DNA from: Numida meleagris | Lineage: Eukaryota; Chordata; Aves; Galliformes; Numididae | Assembly (NCBI RefSeq): GCF_002078875.1 | Contig: NC_034409.1 | Location: 64,461,438-64,525,437, forward strand | Length of the DNA: 64,000 nucleotides | Direction of reading: 5' to 3' | Shown: positions 1 to 13,943 of the stretch, in pieces | Numbering within the stretch: the first letter of the stretch is position 1 | Layout of the letters: the number at the start of each line of letters is the position of its first letter | The notes under the pieces: model-generated | Databases searched by the model: none | Told to the model about the DNA's origin: nothing | What the model saw: the letters and a program-made list of their open reading frames with translations, nothing else | Position numbers and translations under genes: made by a program

Positions 1-3000
1 TCCTTGAAAATCTTGTTCTGCAACCTCCTTTTAAAACTACATGATGCGCATGCTTCCAAGCTCTCCAAGCTGTGACAGCTCAGGACAAAAAATTCAAGCT
101 AGGTTTTGGCACACCTATGGTCTTCTTAAAGTAATCTCATTTGTGCTTGTCCTAGAAATGTTCTTATTAGTCAGCGTCCTTATCTCATAGCCCCAGATGA
201 GGATGGCATTGTGGGTTCCCAAAGCATGGTTACTAGACTGGCTAAAGGGACATCCAGATCTTAGTTACAGCAGACACCATTTTGGAATCGACTTCGATGC
301 AAATATTGTTGAAGCCCTTCATCTGTTTTATTTCCTTTGCTTGAATGATGGGTTAAACAGGCATACTTAAGAGTACAATAGCTCCAGCCATTTGAAATGC
401 TAATTTTCATCTTGGCAACAATAATGTGTTGAGCATATCAACTCCTTTTATACCTTATTGGTTATGAAGATAATGAGATTCTTTTAAAAGAACAGAATAA
501 AATTTGTGATATCCGGTGCTCAGATTCCCTCCAAATCTTGCTCATGCATGCAAGGACTAAGAGCAAGTACAGATATATGAAAATACTGTTTAGAAATATA
601 GCATATTGTTAAACATTAGCAATATTATTGTTATAGCATTAGCATATCTAGAAGCATATCTTCACACTGAATAGAAGCAACCAGTAAATGCTGAAATGTG
701 TTCCTGTCTTAGAAGGCCTGCTGATCTTTCTAAAATGTTTTTCTTGGAATTAGATCTAATGAACTGAGAACATATATACTTGTCATATTTTCAGTCTAGT
801 AGAAGAAGAAGATAACATACAACAGCCTTTGCAAAAGACCAGTTAAACAATAAAAACAAACGTTGTTCATCCAGAATGTTTGCTGTTGACTCAATCTGTG
901 CTTTGTATTTTCCAGACTCTAATGTAAATGTTTCCAGAGATGGATGTTGAGACAGCTCTCAAAACATCTGATGCTAGTTCCAATCATTTCCAATGATACT
1001 TTTCAAAACAGATATATTGAGCATATTTTATGCAGATGTTTCTGTTCATATCATATTCACACAGTATACTGATCAATACTGCAAAAATGTATTTCTATGC
1101 TGATAAACAGTTATTATTTCAATACTCGAACCATGCTGATGAGGGTTCCAGCAGGAAAAAAATACAGTTTTTAAATTTTCAGATGCCCGTCTGAGTTTAC
1201 AAAAATATTGGTATTTTATAAGATTATAAAAATTATTCAATGGAAATGAGGGAGAATGAAAAAAGATTGCCATGGAATACCAAATGTAAACTCTTAAGCT
1301 TTATTTCTACATTTTAAGACCTTCTAAAGATCTAAAAAGAACCTTCTGATATAAACTGAAATTTCAGATCTGAATTTCACCTCAGGTAGGCATAAGTGAA
1401 AGTATTTTAGATAGAGGAAAGACTTGAAGATTCATGTTTGCTGAAAAATGTTTCAGAATTCTTTATTTAAATAAAGATAAAAGATAAAAATAATGCTTTT
1501 AAACTGTCTTTTATAAAGAAAAAAAACCTGTGTGATTTAAATCTTTAAAAAAGATTTCAGAGCATTCTTTTACAATGTTTATCTCAAGATGTTACTTATA
1601 CCAGATCTCTCAAAGAAATACTTTAACTATAGAGAAGTACAAAATGTGGCCAGAAATTGTTTAAGAAAAGTCATGTTTATATTGGAAATTAATTAATTGA
1701 TATTGCAGATGTTTTTTGTAAAGTCTTCTTTAAGTCTTCTCTTTCTGACTCCTTGTACTACACTTATCCATGTTTTTCACATTTTTAATATCATGTAATA
1801 TTCCAGTTAGAGCCTATAAAGAGAAGAATTGGCAAATTCACAAAAGAAATTATTGTCAAAAGAAGTATGGTGTTTAGCAAGGAGCCTTTCATATTCACTG
1901 CAGTTAATTCTCAAAACCTTTCATGTGTAACTTAGACTGCCAAGCCTGGCAGTAGAGGATGTCTGTGGCAAATGGTAAATATATAGATAGATCAATAGAT
2001 AGATTTAGATTGCATAGTTCTCCTTGGAAAAATCCCTTTGGAAAGACATTATAATTGACTATTGCATATAGGAAAGTTATTTCTTCAAATCTAAGTGACA
2101 AATAAGTTAAATAGGTCAGCATTATTTTGTTTTCCATAGAACATCTACGGCTAGGAGGAGGAGCTCTGGAGGAGATTTTATGTAGTCTTTCCAGAATTAC
2201 TGAATTGCAATAGTGGGTAGAAACTCTATCTCAGAGTATTTTTCAATGAGGAAATTACTATCTACATTTAATGAAGGATAGAGCCTTCTTTTCCATGGTA
2301 TTTGAGCCAAGGTGCAGGTTTTAGTAAGAACTATGACTCTCAGTTACCAAGAGGACTTTCTGGCTGAGGGAAGTTGTTAAAGCTGGGTTCCCAGGGTTCT
2401 GGGAAAATACTAATCCCTCCCTTCACCTGCATTTCTAGTCTTCGCTCAATATGTTTGTCATCAGCTTGTAATGATTTTTTTAAATGTTGATTGTTCTCTC
2501 TTTGTATCACTACAGGACAGAGTTCTGGTGGTTTATTTTATTTTTAATTCATCTTTTTTTTATATTAATGAGGTCTCTGCAGGAAACTTTAAGAAATTTT
2601 TACCTTCTGCCATCTCACAGTGAGATGAAAAAGAAATACCAAAATTAGCTTTTTGTGTGTTAATCATTTGATTATTTATGGACTTATTTGTATGTGTATC
2701 TTAGAAGCTGTATGCTAATCTGGAGCATTGTGAAGGTGCCAGAGTGAACTGGCTAGTTAAACTGCATTTACAGATGCTTTGCATTGGCAAAGCAATATAA
2801 AGCAGCTGGGTAGTATGCCTTAGTTTTCCCTTTACCTTCTATCCTCCAGGTTCAAGCTGTTTCTTGGACCTCCTTCCCATTCCCCTCTCTACACCTACAG
2901 TTTCCTTGTGCTTACTTGCACTTGTGTATTCATGCATTTGCCAGGCTTCTCTTTCTGGTTCTTCTCATATTTCCCTTCTCCTACACTCTAGTCATACGTT

Positions 3001-5491
3001 TAAATCAGACATATCTTTAGGAATTGTGATTTTGGCCATGAAGTTTCAACTGCCAACAGAAACTATCCCCTCATTCAAGTTCCTCTCGCTCTCAGAAGGG
3101 CTAATTACTTCCATGGTTATAAGCAGGATTAAACCTGTAATTTCTGTCTTTAAAAGAAAGAAAGAAAGAAAGAAACCTTTCACTACCTCATGAGAGAAGT
3201 GTCAGTGTTGATTTTAGCTGTAGGATTTATACAGCCATAATTCAATGAGAAACAGTAGAAGATTTATGTTCTTCCGAAAATGGTCACCAAATTGTTAATG
3301 AATCCGGAGCTAGTACAATCATGAGAAGCAGAAAATCAGTAGTTTGGAGCAGACTTCAAATTTATCATAAAATCTCTGTGAGTCCAGCACTGACCTTGCA
3401 ACATCACTAAGCCAAATAACCTGAAACAAGGAAGTTTTCTATAAAACACCGAAAAAATACTTTGTTCCAATGTTTGGACCTTGCTTTTTTCAACTGTTAA
3501 TTTATTCTGAAAGAGTACAACACATTTTTAGCCCTCTTTTATCAAGCCACAAATGTTTCAAATGCACTGCTCACTAAATAAAAAATGATTTTCTTCACAG
3601 TCATCTGAATCCTGGAGATCATGAAATGTAGAGAAAGGAATATTTACACATAATTTGGAGGAGAATTTCTTTGTTCCTACTGGCAACTTATTTATAAAGT
3701 TGAGTAAAGCTCAGTATAAACTCATTTCAAGACCTAATTAATTAAAACAAAATTACTAAAATGCCAGAGTTTTAATGGAAGGTAGAGGTTTTCTTGATTT
3801 GTTTTAATGGACAAAACAAAATGTGTGTTTCTTGCTGGTATAATGAAATAAAATGCTAAAAGTAGTAAAACTAAGAAAATGAAAGTACGACATTTCATCT
3901 AAAGAGATTAGTGAAACTGTTTCCAATCCATTTCTGTGTTTATTAACTGAAGAATGTTTTTGATCAATCTGAAGCATTTATTTACTAAGCATCTTAGTTT
4001 GTCAATTCTTCAATATGCAAAATGTAAATGAATAAATGTGTATACAGATGCTGAATATCATCTTTCTTCTTATGTACATATAAATTAATTCTGTCAGCAT
4101 AGTGCTTTTCATGTACTTGTATGCATTGGCCTACCTTTTTTTTTCATAGAAAAAAATGTTATCAGAAACAATTTAGCTATCAAAAGAAGTATCTAATTAT
4201 ACTATCTCAGAAAATCAGAATAACTTTATGAAATTAGTTTTATTTTTCAGATTCATTCTGTCTAACAGGTATCTTCCAACAGCAACTAGATGCCAGTGGC
4301 TCTGACTTTGTAAAGGAGAGCTGGAGTTCCTCCTACTGTGGCACACCACTATGCTCCTACTGTGGCCAGAGTCCCTGTTTTCTAGATTGGGTTAGAGATC
4401 TTAAGCCAAAGAAGTTATGTCCATCCTGACTGAGAGAAGAAAGGTCCAGGTGCTAAGTTCATATTTAATTTTATCTCCTTTATTCATAAGGTCCTTTAAA
4501 ATGAATTGCATGTCCAAAGATCAAAACTAAATTTTATTGTCTCCTGTATTCTTAGGATACATGGTGTCCAAATACCCATAATCTGCATATATATACACTC
4601 ATGTTAACTAGAGATCTATGAGTATCAGTAACTTAATGGGTGTAATGTAGGAAATGGAATGGAATTATCACTTAGTAATGTACACATTGAATTCAAACTT
4701 TTAGAAAAATAGCTTCAGGAAGCCTGATGTTTGAAGATACAACGTACTTAACCAAGTGTCATTGAGTAATAAGGTAAAGGGACAAATTTCAAGATCTACA
4801 CTAACATAAAGTCAATAAATGCATGTGTAGTCCAAAGATGTGACAGACAGATATACTGTACAAAAAGGATTTCTTGGACAGATTCTGTCAATATAAATGT
4901 ATTCTGTCGACATACATGTGCCTTGTCATGCAGCCTTGTCATAATTGCAGTCTCAAGAGCTTTAATTATCTCCTTAAACCATCGGTATTTACATTTGGTT
5001 TGTCTCATGGTCCTTCATTGCTAATGTGTCACAATTTTTTCTCCCATGTGAGGATGACAACTGGTCACTCTTCATTAATGAAATGACAAGTCTCTTACCA
5101 ATGTTGTGCTTGCAACAGCCTTTAGAAAGTTAAACTTTACGAGATTAAATTCCCTCTCTGGGTATTCTACAGAACACACACTTCAACATAAAGTGTTTAT
5201 AAATCATTGTTTTTCTTTCTGCCAAGACTAAACTCTGTTTTCCAAGACTAAGTGTAGTTGAGATGAAAACAAGAATATGACTCTGAGAATTCTGTAGTGA
5301 AACAGTGACACGTATGTTCAATCTTTTTAAACAGTAATGTGATGAGGAGAAATATATTCCTGGGAACCTTATCAGTCACTTTGCTAATGTGATAAGTATA
5401 AAAAGTCTTACATAACATTATATTTTAGAGACTGCTTATGAAATCTAGTAAATTAAGCATCTGTACTGAAATCCAGCATTATCCCTAACTT
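1..5491. other. AT-rich unannotated DNA
   Basis: No gene, transposon or RNA gene is recognisable in this stretch on either strand. Short simple repeats are present: a GATA-type run near 1978-2008 and four to five AAAG units near 3152-3176. The longest open frame (109 codons at 2864-3193, plus) ends by running through the AAAG repeat and shows no family resemblance, so it is treated as chance. Confidence 0.6.
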
Positions 5492-5640
5492 CACAGGATG
5501 GTTGAAGCTGGAAGGAATCTCCAGAGGTCATTTTGTCCAAGCCTCATGCTCAAGAAAGGTTACTTCCTGCTGTTTGCCCAAGGCCATGTTGAAATAACTC
5601 GAGTATCAACAAGGACAGAAATTCATCTGCATCACACTTT
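5492..5640 (-). mobile_element. CR1 LINE fragment, 3' end, old
   Basis: On the plus strand the text reads as the reverse complement of a CR1 3' region: a 'ggttgaagctggaagga' start, then wording equivalent to 'gtccaa..cctcatgctcaag..' and 'gcccaaggccatgtt'. This is the usual order in the terminal part of CR1 elements of birds. It is strongly diverged and short, with no coding part left. The right boundary is uncertain by about 40 bp. Confidence 0.6.
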
Positions 5641-6756
5641 TGTGTTCACATACAGAGATCAGTGTTTGTTCTTTCCGTTAAAATCTGTGAGAGTTAAAGA
5701 TTCATAGTACTTAGAAATGAGGGATCTTCATGACATTGTAACCAAAATAAAATTAAGCACAGTGTCAATTTAGGATTCCCCAATCTCTTTCGCATGGGTG
5801 TGTTTCTTTTCCCTCCTGAGGTGAATTTACTGTATGATGAACTGTGAACAACTGGTTTCAGTTTACCTTAAACCTGTGATTCTGGACACCCACTTTACAT
5901 CTGATGAGAGGAATGATTCTGTTTCTAAGTGAATTTTTGTAAATCTAAAATTGTAAGCTGCCCTAGACAGTGGCTATAATCTTCCTGAACATACCATCAT
6001 TCAAAACCTTATTTAAGAAGTAGAAAGACTGTCACTGATCTGCAAGAGTTAAACTGTTAATTTAAAGGGGAATCATAGAAAGCAGATGGTGTTTTCAAAA
6101 TACAGAAACACAAATCCTAGTTTCTGGCCATACTTGGAACACGTGATTATTTAAGTTCAAGCCACTTCGTGAAACAAGAGACCAAATGGATTTGTGCAAT
6201 CATGTTGGTTGCATAGGCTAAAGTAAGAGAGGGATTATATGTGGCTGTGGCACATGCAGTCTTTCCCTTGAAAGCTATACGGGGGCATACACAGGTGGCT
6301 TTAACAGTGAACTTGCTTTTAGCACACCTCAAAAGCCCTAATTCGGTACTGTTGCCACCACTCAGTATGCCCTTGGCATATGTAGCTTAAGTTCAGCAAG
6401 TGGCGTAATACCAATAGTGAAGATAAAACACTGGAGAGAGTTCAGCCAGCCTCCCTGGGAACCTTGGGCATGTGGATGCTGATCACCTGCCCCAAAGGAC
6501 ATGGCACAGAACTGCAACTCCTTTGCAAATATTTTCCAGGTAAATTAATCAGGCTCACTGCTCTCTTTCCTAATAGAACTTCACATCAGTCCTACAAGAC
6601 CACAGTTTGAGTGGCTGCAGACATTTCTTGGTTGCTTTCCCTTCTTGTCCTCTGCTAGACTTAAATCTCTTCATGACCTCTCTTGGGTGGGGCAGGTCAG
6701 CTCATGTCACTGCAGTGTGCATGCACACTGGATCACACCGTTTTCTCTGAATGTTT
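5641..6756. other. Unannotated DNA between two CR1 fragments
   Basis: No repeat or gene signature was recognised. A 61-codon minus-strand frame at 6147-6332 has no recognisable features and is considered chance. Confidence 0.5.
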
Positions 6757-7202
6757 CATAGAATCATAGAATTGCCGAGGTTGGAAGAGACCTACAAGAT
6801 CATCCAGTCCAACCATCCACCTATCACCAATAGTTCTCACTAAACCACGTCCCTCAACACAACATCTAAACATTCCTTAAACACCTCCAGGGTTGGTGAC
6901 TCCACCACCTCCCTGGGCAGCTCATTCCACTGCCTGAACACTCTTTCAGAGAAGTAGTATTTTCTAACGTCCAACCTGAATCTCTCCTAGAGCAACTCGA
7001 GGCCATTCCCTCCAGTCCTATCACTAGTTACATGAGGGAAGAGGCTGACTCCCAGCTCCCTTCAGGTAGTTATAGAGAGTGATAAGGTCTCCCCTGAGGC
7101 TCCTCCAGACTGAACAATCCCAACTCCCTCAGCCACTCCTCATAAGGCTTGTGCTCTAGACCCCTCACCAGCTTCACTGCCCTTCTCTGGACACGCTCCA
7201 GA
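6757..7202 (-). mobile_element. CR1 LINE, 5'-truncated 3' end
   Basis: The plus strand begins with 'catagaatcatagaat', the reverse complement of the ATTCTATG tail that ends CR1 elements. The canonical order follows: 'ggttggaagagacc', 'gtccaaccatcc', 'ctccaccacctccctgggcag', then the segment around 7090-7200 that matches the end of CR1 ORF2 read backwards. About 446 bp remain, covering the 3' UTR and the last codons of ORF2. The tail repeat is intact and divergence is moderate, so it is younger than the fragment at 5.5 kb. Confidence 0.93.
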
Positions 7203-8998
7203 CTGTGTGAGTTGAGAAGTATTTTCCATGAGGTTGGAAATTCCTATATTTTCGTGAGATTATAATGGGAATAGCTAGGCATATGACTCTCATAAAGCTG
7301 CATCTTCCTTCAGGGGCTGTCTTAGGAACCAGCTGCAGTATACATGGCTTGACTACTGTAGTGTGAGTTGGCCTGGCAGGTAGGAGATGCAAACCAGTGC
7401 TGAAGCTGTGCCATTTTGGCTATGCAGTTGCTAGTGCACTAGCTAGTTCTATAGAAGGCTAGTTTGAGTTTGCCTACAGTACACTGAAATGACTGCATAA
7501 GTGTTGCCCAAGGCAATGAACTACTCTGGCAAATTTTATTTTTGTTAAATGACTCTCAACAGAAACGGGGTGTTTAGGCCTAAAATGAGGATATGTATGG
7601 AAGAAAACTACCACCTCTGTCCAGTGGGACCACTTAGAATGAGGATTAGTCATAAAACTTAACAAATGCTGAAGACATTTACAACTCTCTGCTAATGTAA
7701 TGGCACCTATACCAAATACTTATATTAAATTGCAAATTTTATGTACCATAATACTATGCACAATAAATTAGCAAAGCTTGTATCAATCTCAATGTCAATA
7801 TGAAGACATACCAGAAAAATCATGTTTATTGTTAAGGATAAATAAAGTAAAACACTTTACTACTCAGTGACAAAAGATTATAAAATACTTTAAAAAAACG
7901 GTCACGTTGTAGTTCATCGGAACAAAGGGATTGTCTGATTATGGAAAAGACCTAAAATTCAGTGGGAAGGGAAAAGATGAGGTTTAATGGTATTATTTGG
8001 TATTAAATCTTATCTTATTCCAATGAGAACACAATAAAAACTTTAAGGAAATCAATTACTAGATAAAAAAAAAGTTCCTTTTGAAGGTTAGTCGTGCTGC
8101 AGTGAAAATCAGTAGCTTATTTTGCAGGAAAACATAGGATTTAAGTTTCTGTATTTCAGTTTGTTTTCACAAATGATGGGATAATAAATCCCCTTTCTAT
8201 TCTCCTCTTTTACTTATGTAATGAAAGAAACCAATCTTTATTGTTGGAAGAAATGAAATAAGCAAAACACTTTACAATTATATTGAGCTTTTCATTCTGA
8301 TTGATCACAGAGGGCATTACTATATATAGAAGAAAAAATCATTTAGATTTGGTTGTGCTGCCTTCAGGCAGGGTGCCAATGCAAGAAAGTACGTATAGTG
8401 AGATTGGTCATGCAAAAGCTTGATAGGTATACTTTGCCAGTACTTACCATATGTATCACTGATTTGACCTTGGGTGAGTGTTTTAGGCTTTTATCTCTAA
8501 ACTGAGATATAACAAAGCAAAATGTAAGTTCTTAAGATAAGTACCTCACTGGAGAACACGGTACCTCTCACTATATTTTATGACAACAGTCTTATTTGCA
8601 GTCTCTGTGCACTACCGTAGCAAATTAATGAGACTTTTTTCCCCATTTTGAACTGGCCTGCAGATTGAACTTAAAGATATATATACCTTCTTCTTTATTC
8701 ATGTAAGCATGTATTCTTAACTACAGGGGGAAAAGGCCTACACACCCCTAAAACAGACTGTTGTTGGGGCTTTTTTGAGCAGCTTCTGATGGCACAGATC
8801 TGAGTAAATATGGTTGTAATCAATTTTCATAACATTTTAAATACGTAGTAATTTTCTACTAAAAAATATAAACAGGGAGATTGTGCTGTAGAAACTTACA
8901 TAATTCAATTTTGTAAAGACTAATCAACCCTGAACTAGTATAATAAATGGAAGAGGAGAGATGTTTGGGATACGAATGCATGACCTTTGAAAATAAAT
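7203..8998. other. AT-rich unannotated DNA
   Basis: No coding, RNA or mobile-element signature was recognised on either strand. Open frames here (72 and 63 codons, minus) have no family resemblance. Confidence 0.55.
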
Positions 8999-9000
8999 GA

Positions 9001-9088
<88 letters not shown>

Positions 9089-9090
9089 AN

Positions 9091-9188
<98 letters not shown>
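8999..9188. repeat. (GAAA)n microsatellite with a single N
   Basis: About 47 perfect GAAA units run from 8999 to 9188. A single N lies at 9090. The G positions fall every fourth base up to 9087, then resume at 9092. Removing the N restores perfect register. The repeat is open in several frames on both strands only because it has no stop codon. It is a purine-only strand (pyrimidine-only complement), a sequence type able to form triplex DNA. Confidence 0.98.
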
Positions 9189-12100
9189 CACGGGATTGTA
9201 CTTTGTAGTTTACTGTGGTTAGATTTTCATTGGAAATAGTAGAACATTGATTCAATAAAACATTCAGCAAACTGTCCTTTCTAAGGAAAGCACATAAATA
9301 TTTGCCTAACTTGTTTAAATCCCACTGAGTTCAATTCTACGCTGAATCAGGTATTACGGAAAATGATGCTTAAAAGCAAGGGATAAATTTAAGCCATCTG
9401 ATCTTCTCTATAGTTTGTTTCTTTTTCCCACTACTTTTGTCACTGCCTGAAATCCATCCCCAGCTCCTAGCTGTTATCAACTGAATATCTATTCCTTTTA
9501 ATACAAAATTATTTCTATCCTCTAAAACAACAGATGTAGTAGTATGTGGTGAGGTACACATCTACACATATAGACCACCTATTAGTAGGTTGGAACTCTA
9601 TGCCTAGCAGAGAGGAAAAAATGAAAAAGCCAATTCAAATAAGTTAAATCACATTCATTGCCCTTTGCTTCATCCACATGATGGGTTTTTGTTTTGGTTT
9701 GGTTTTGCATTAAATTATGATTTTTCTTTTTGACTGTGTGGATGATGATAATTGCTATTTTTTCATGAAAGCTTACAGAAGTACAGTTAGAGTGAAGACT
9801 TGCTTATTCCCAGGCATTTCATTTTACTTCTCAACTAAAGCTAAAATTCGGCAGAAGAGAAAGGCAACGGACTAGAAATGTTGTTGTAAGGAGCAGAAAT
9901 CTCTCTGATAATCTTAATTTGTTCTAGCTTCTTCTCTGGCATGTCTTTGATCTCTGGGCATGGTGTCATGGGGACTGGAAAGAATGTCATTGCTTCAGTG
10001 GAGACTTCTCAGCAACTCCTACCTGGATTTGTTCCTTGAAAAAGCAAAGCAGGGTTGACCTTAGTATTCAACAGTTTTGGTTAGCAGAAATTCTGTCTCA
10101 AATACATATAGCTGGTTATATGAAAGCTAAATAGACACCAGTAAGATTATGAGAAACACTCATAAATTTACTCATAAATCCAGCTGGAGGAGGGCTGTAG
10201 CAGATGCAATACTTCTGAATTTGCAGAGAGGACAACTGTCCTGTGGAACAGTATATGTGACTATTGCTTTGGCACACTTCTGTATGAGAAAAAAACAATG
10301 ACTATTTGAGTTACATTTTTATGTCCAAGAATCCTAGTCTGAAAACAGCCTTTTGTTTCTATTTCTCAGTTCCAATCACTTTCACTGTTATCTGGCAATT
10401 ATATTAAAATAATTACAACCCATGGAAAAGTATAGTCTAAGCCATTTATTTGTTTTCATAGGAGTACTGCAATTGGTGATTGGATTATATTAGATCTAGA
10501 ATTAGTCTTCAGAGGAGGTTCACACTTTGGTGATTGACTATCTTCTAGAAACTGTGTAGTTTATACAAAATAAACATGAAAGCATTTGAGAAACCTTTCA
10601 ATAGCAATCAAAACTTTCTAAAAAGGACTAGCACTGGAAATTGATGATTGTCTCTTCTTACAGAGAAGGATAGGGAAAATGTGAGGAGGGAGGGCCGGGA
10701 GGAGTTGTGAAAATAAAAAGTTAGAATTTTGTGGGTTTTTTTTAAAATCAAAGCATAAACTTATTTTTAATGATATTAGAATATAAATACTGATAACTAC
10801 TATATTTCAAAATGATGATCCAGACTATGCCTTCCTACCAGACAAAATCGTAGAAACTGTTTCGATGTGTACAAAATGATTGCCACGCGATAGCATCCTT
10901 TATCGAAAAGCTACACAAACTTTTATGGCTAAAGCAGCAAATGCCTCCATAGGTTAATAACTCATTTACAAAATGAACCAAAAAAGTAGGTTTAGTGAGT
11001 CTTCTAGGTCCTACCATAGAAAAAGTGAGGGAATAAAAGTTTTGAAACTTAATCTGAAGACTGCAATAATATGATCTAACAAATTTGAAGCAATCACTCT
11101 AACCAGAACAGAAATAGAGCTTCTAAGATATTCATCCGATGCATTGCAAGTACTTCTTATGCAAAAGCAGAATCACCATAGAACAGGGTTTAATGATAAT
11201 GGAGGCTGAATAATGAGAAAATGGAGAGATACCTTCTGATCATGAAGATCCCTCCCCTTTGAACATAAAATGCATAAAATATCTGAAGTATTAATATAAT
11301 TGTACAAGGTCCTGAAAATCACAATGAAAATATTTTATGAGTATCCTTAGTGTGCCTGTGACCTATAAAGATCATTAATTTAAAGCTTAATAGCCTACCT
11401 GATTCTGTACAACTTCCACAACCTGATTTGGCAAGAGCGTATTATATGTGTAATATTGTTAATAATGTAAAACATAATAGAATGCCACATAGTATTATAG
11501 AAAACAGTAGGAGTAGATAATTATTGGTATTATGATATGCTAGTAAGAGATCAAAGACTATAAATGTTATATGGACAAATGAAAGTCTGATGATGCAGTA
11601 ATTTCCTTTTAAAGGAAAGATTACACCATTAGAAAAAAATGGACGCAGTTCCAATAGCTTTTGTCTTTAATTCAAAAAAAAAAAAAGTAGAAACTCAGTG
11701 CAGTAGATTTTTCTCACTTAAAAATATATTTTTAATGATTAAAAAGCACTGTAATTTTTTCAGATCAAGGATACTTGATTGTCCTTATCATCTGTACTTT
11801 TTCTACATCCTTGCCTGATACACCTCCTTATCACTTAACTAGCTAATCAATCACTAGACTTTTCCCTACATTTTAAGCACTGCAGAAGAGTGTCTTTCTA
11901 GAGTATGAAAGGTGGCAATGTGCTGCACTTATTCTGAGTCACCCTTGTTCACTTCAACACCTACCTCCTAAAGCTTAAAATAAAATGATTATATATTAAA
12001 ATTCAATGGGGCCTTTAAGGATTGTAGAAGCAATATTTATTAAATGTTCACTTTATTAGAATTAAGATTGCATGTATTTGTAGAAAAAAGACTGATTGAA

Positions 12101-12736
12101 AAGAACGAATTGAAAATGGTATATTATAGTGGTCTGCACAGGCAATGCATACAACTAATGGGTCAGGGCTTTGCTTACAATATACAGAACAGAAGTGCAG
12201 AGAAAACCAAACTCAATTCTGAGAAACTAAACGTGTCTGTCTTAACATGCTGAGACAGAGTGCTGTGACACCAAGTATCTCAAAAGGCAAAAATGACTCC
12301 TAATTTTTCAGCACCCTCAACCACTTCTCTTTTTCCTGCTCTGCACATCAGAAGAACATTATTAAGTACCAACTGGTGTGCTGCCCCTTAAGATAAGGAA
12401 GTCTATGGCTTGTATATTTCAGAGAGAAAAGATGTCAGTATAGGAAGAGCAAAAAATACGGTGAGACCATCATGACTTTTGTTCTGTTCTTTCTCCACCA
12501 AAAGATCCTATTTCAAAATGAAATTGTATGTGTACTAGGTTTTTATCAGGAAATATATTCTTGCTTTCTTTAGATTTCTACTGACGTGGAGGAAAATTTA
12601 CTAATTCAATTTAGATTCAAAATCATACACACACAAAGGATGGTGAACTGCCTTTTCAGGATGCATTTTTATTGTTAAATGGATGCCTGAATATTACCAT
12701 AGCAATATTTGAATTTGGAAAAGTCCATTTGCTGGT
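9189..12736. other. AT-rich unannotated DNA
   Basis: No recognisable gene or mobile element. There are A/T homopolymer runs near 11670-11690 and an AT dinucleotide run near 12908-12917 just inside the next element. Short open frames (60-70 codons) show no family features. Confidence 0.55.
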
Positions 12737-13220
12737 TGTTCTGGTTTAACCCATGAGGTAGCTAAACAGTTTTTATTTATTCACTCACTTATATCACTTA
12801 TATCCCTTAAGTGGGATGAGGGAGAGAATTGGAAACAAAATAGAACTAGCGGGTTGGGATAATAACTATTTACTAAGATAGATAAGGAAAATGGAAACAA
12901 AAATGCAATATATATATGCCAATTGATGCCCAGCTAACAACAAAACTATTCAGTTGATGCCCTGCTAACACCTCAACATCCCATCACCCACAGTCCAATG
13001 TCCATCGGCTCCCCAAGCAGCAGCCTTGACTGGCTCATCACAGCTTTACAGCCTTCTGCATGATGTCACATGGTATTGAATAACCTCTTGCCTATTTCAG
13101 GCCAGCTGTCCTGGCTCCTGCTGCCAAGCCATAAAGGCACTGGCTCTTCCCTGCTGAATAGCTTGAGTACTTCCATCACTCAACAACAACCAAAACGTTG
13201 TCTCAACTGAAATCACGACA
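12737..13220 (-). mobile_element. LTR of an avian endogenous retrovirus (likely solo)
   Basis: The 484-bp block starts TGTTCTGG and ends CACGACA on the plus strand, so it is bounded by TG and CA in either reading. The flanking 5-mers are ctggt (12732-12736) and gtggt (13221-13225), a candidate 5-bp target duplication with one mismatch. Read on the minus strand it has a CRE-like TGACATCA (13061-13068) and an AATAAA signal (12772-12777) near the 3' end. The internal order resembles widespread avian LTRs. No retroviral internal sequence lies on either side. The family name is not assigned. Confidence 0.75.
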
Positions 13221-13943
13221 GTGGTGCTGAAAACACATTGCTGAAAATTTTGTATAAGCAAAATGAGGAGTCTCAGTTATAGACTCAGGGTTGGCTGAAG
13301 GCTGAAAGTTGATCAAAGTATTTGGTCTGACAATCAACATGTTCTTTGAGAAAGGCAAGACGTAAAAAGTATTTAGCATACTTCTAAAGAACTTACACGT
13401 CTTTTCTTTCTTACTACGTACTTGTAATTATGAAGTTATGAATGCCCTATCAGAACTAAGCCAAAAATATCCCTACTATACTCTGCTTATACTCTCCAAT
13501 TCATAAACCTTACAGCTGATACTGAAGTTTGTGTAATTCCAACCGTGTAAAATGTTCTGTGAAATTACCTGAGTGAGATCTCTATGAATGACTATATACT
13601 CCTTAAGATAACCTCTTACCTTTCTTACTGTAGCTACTGTTGCTTATTCTGAAATAATAGAAAATTTCATAGTTTTCCATGACTTAGGGATACTGGAAAG
13701 CAACTGTATTTTTTTATGTGGAACTAATGCATGTGCTTGTGTCCATATTTGCACACGCTCAGAGTAAAGCACTTGATGTGACAAATAATTATGAAACTAA
13801 TTTATTTGATATCAGTTTGTTCGAACAATAAACTTAGCATGCATAGATTGTCTTTTTATTCTGTGTAGGTATATTGCTTAGAACAACTGAGTTGTCACTT
13901 CTCTTCCTATGACAATAATATAAACAAATACATATTATGTCAG
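13221..13943. other. AT-rich unannotated DNA
   Basis: No gene, RNA or repeat family was recognised between the LTR and the CR1 element. Confidence 0.5.

Noticed and set aside
2864..3193. 109-codon plus-strand frame
   Set aside because: Serine/leucine-rich with no domain, ends in an AAAG repeat, no sign of start context or splicing; treated as chance.
8859..9270. Open frames of up to 111 codons on both strands across the GAAA array
   Set aside because: They exist only because the tetranucleotide repeat contains no stop codon; the encoded KERK/FLSF strings are simple repeats.
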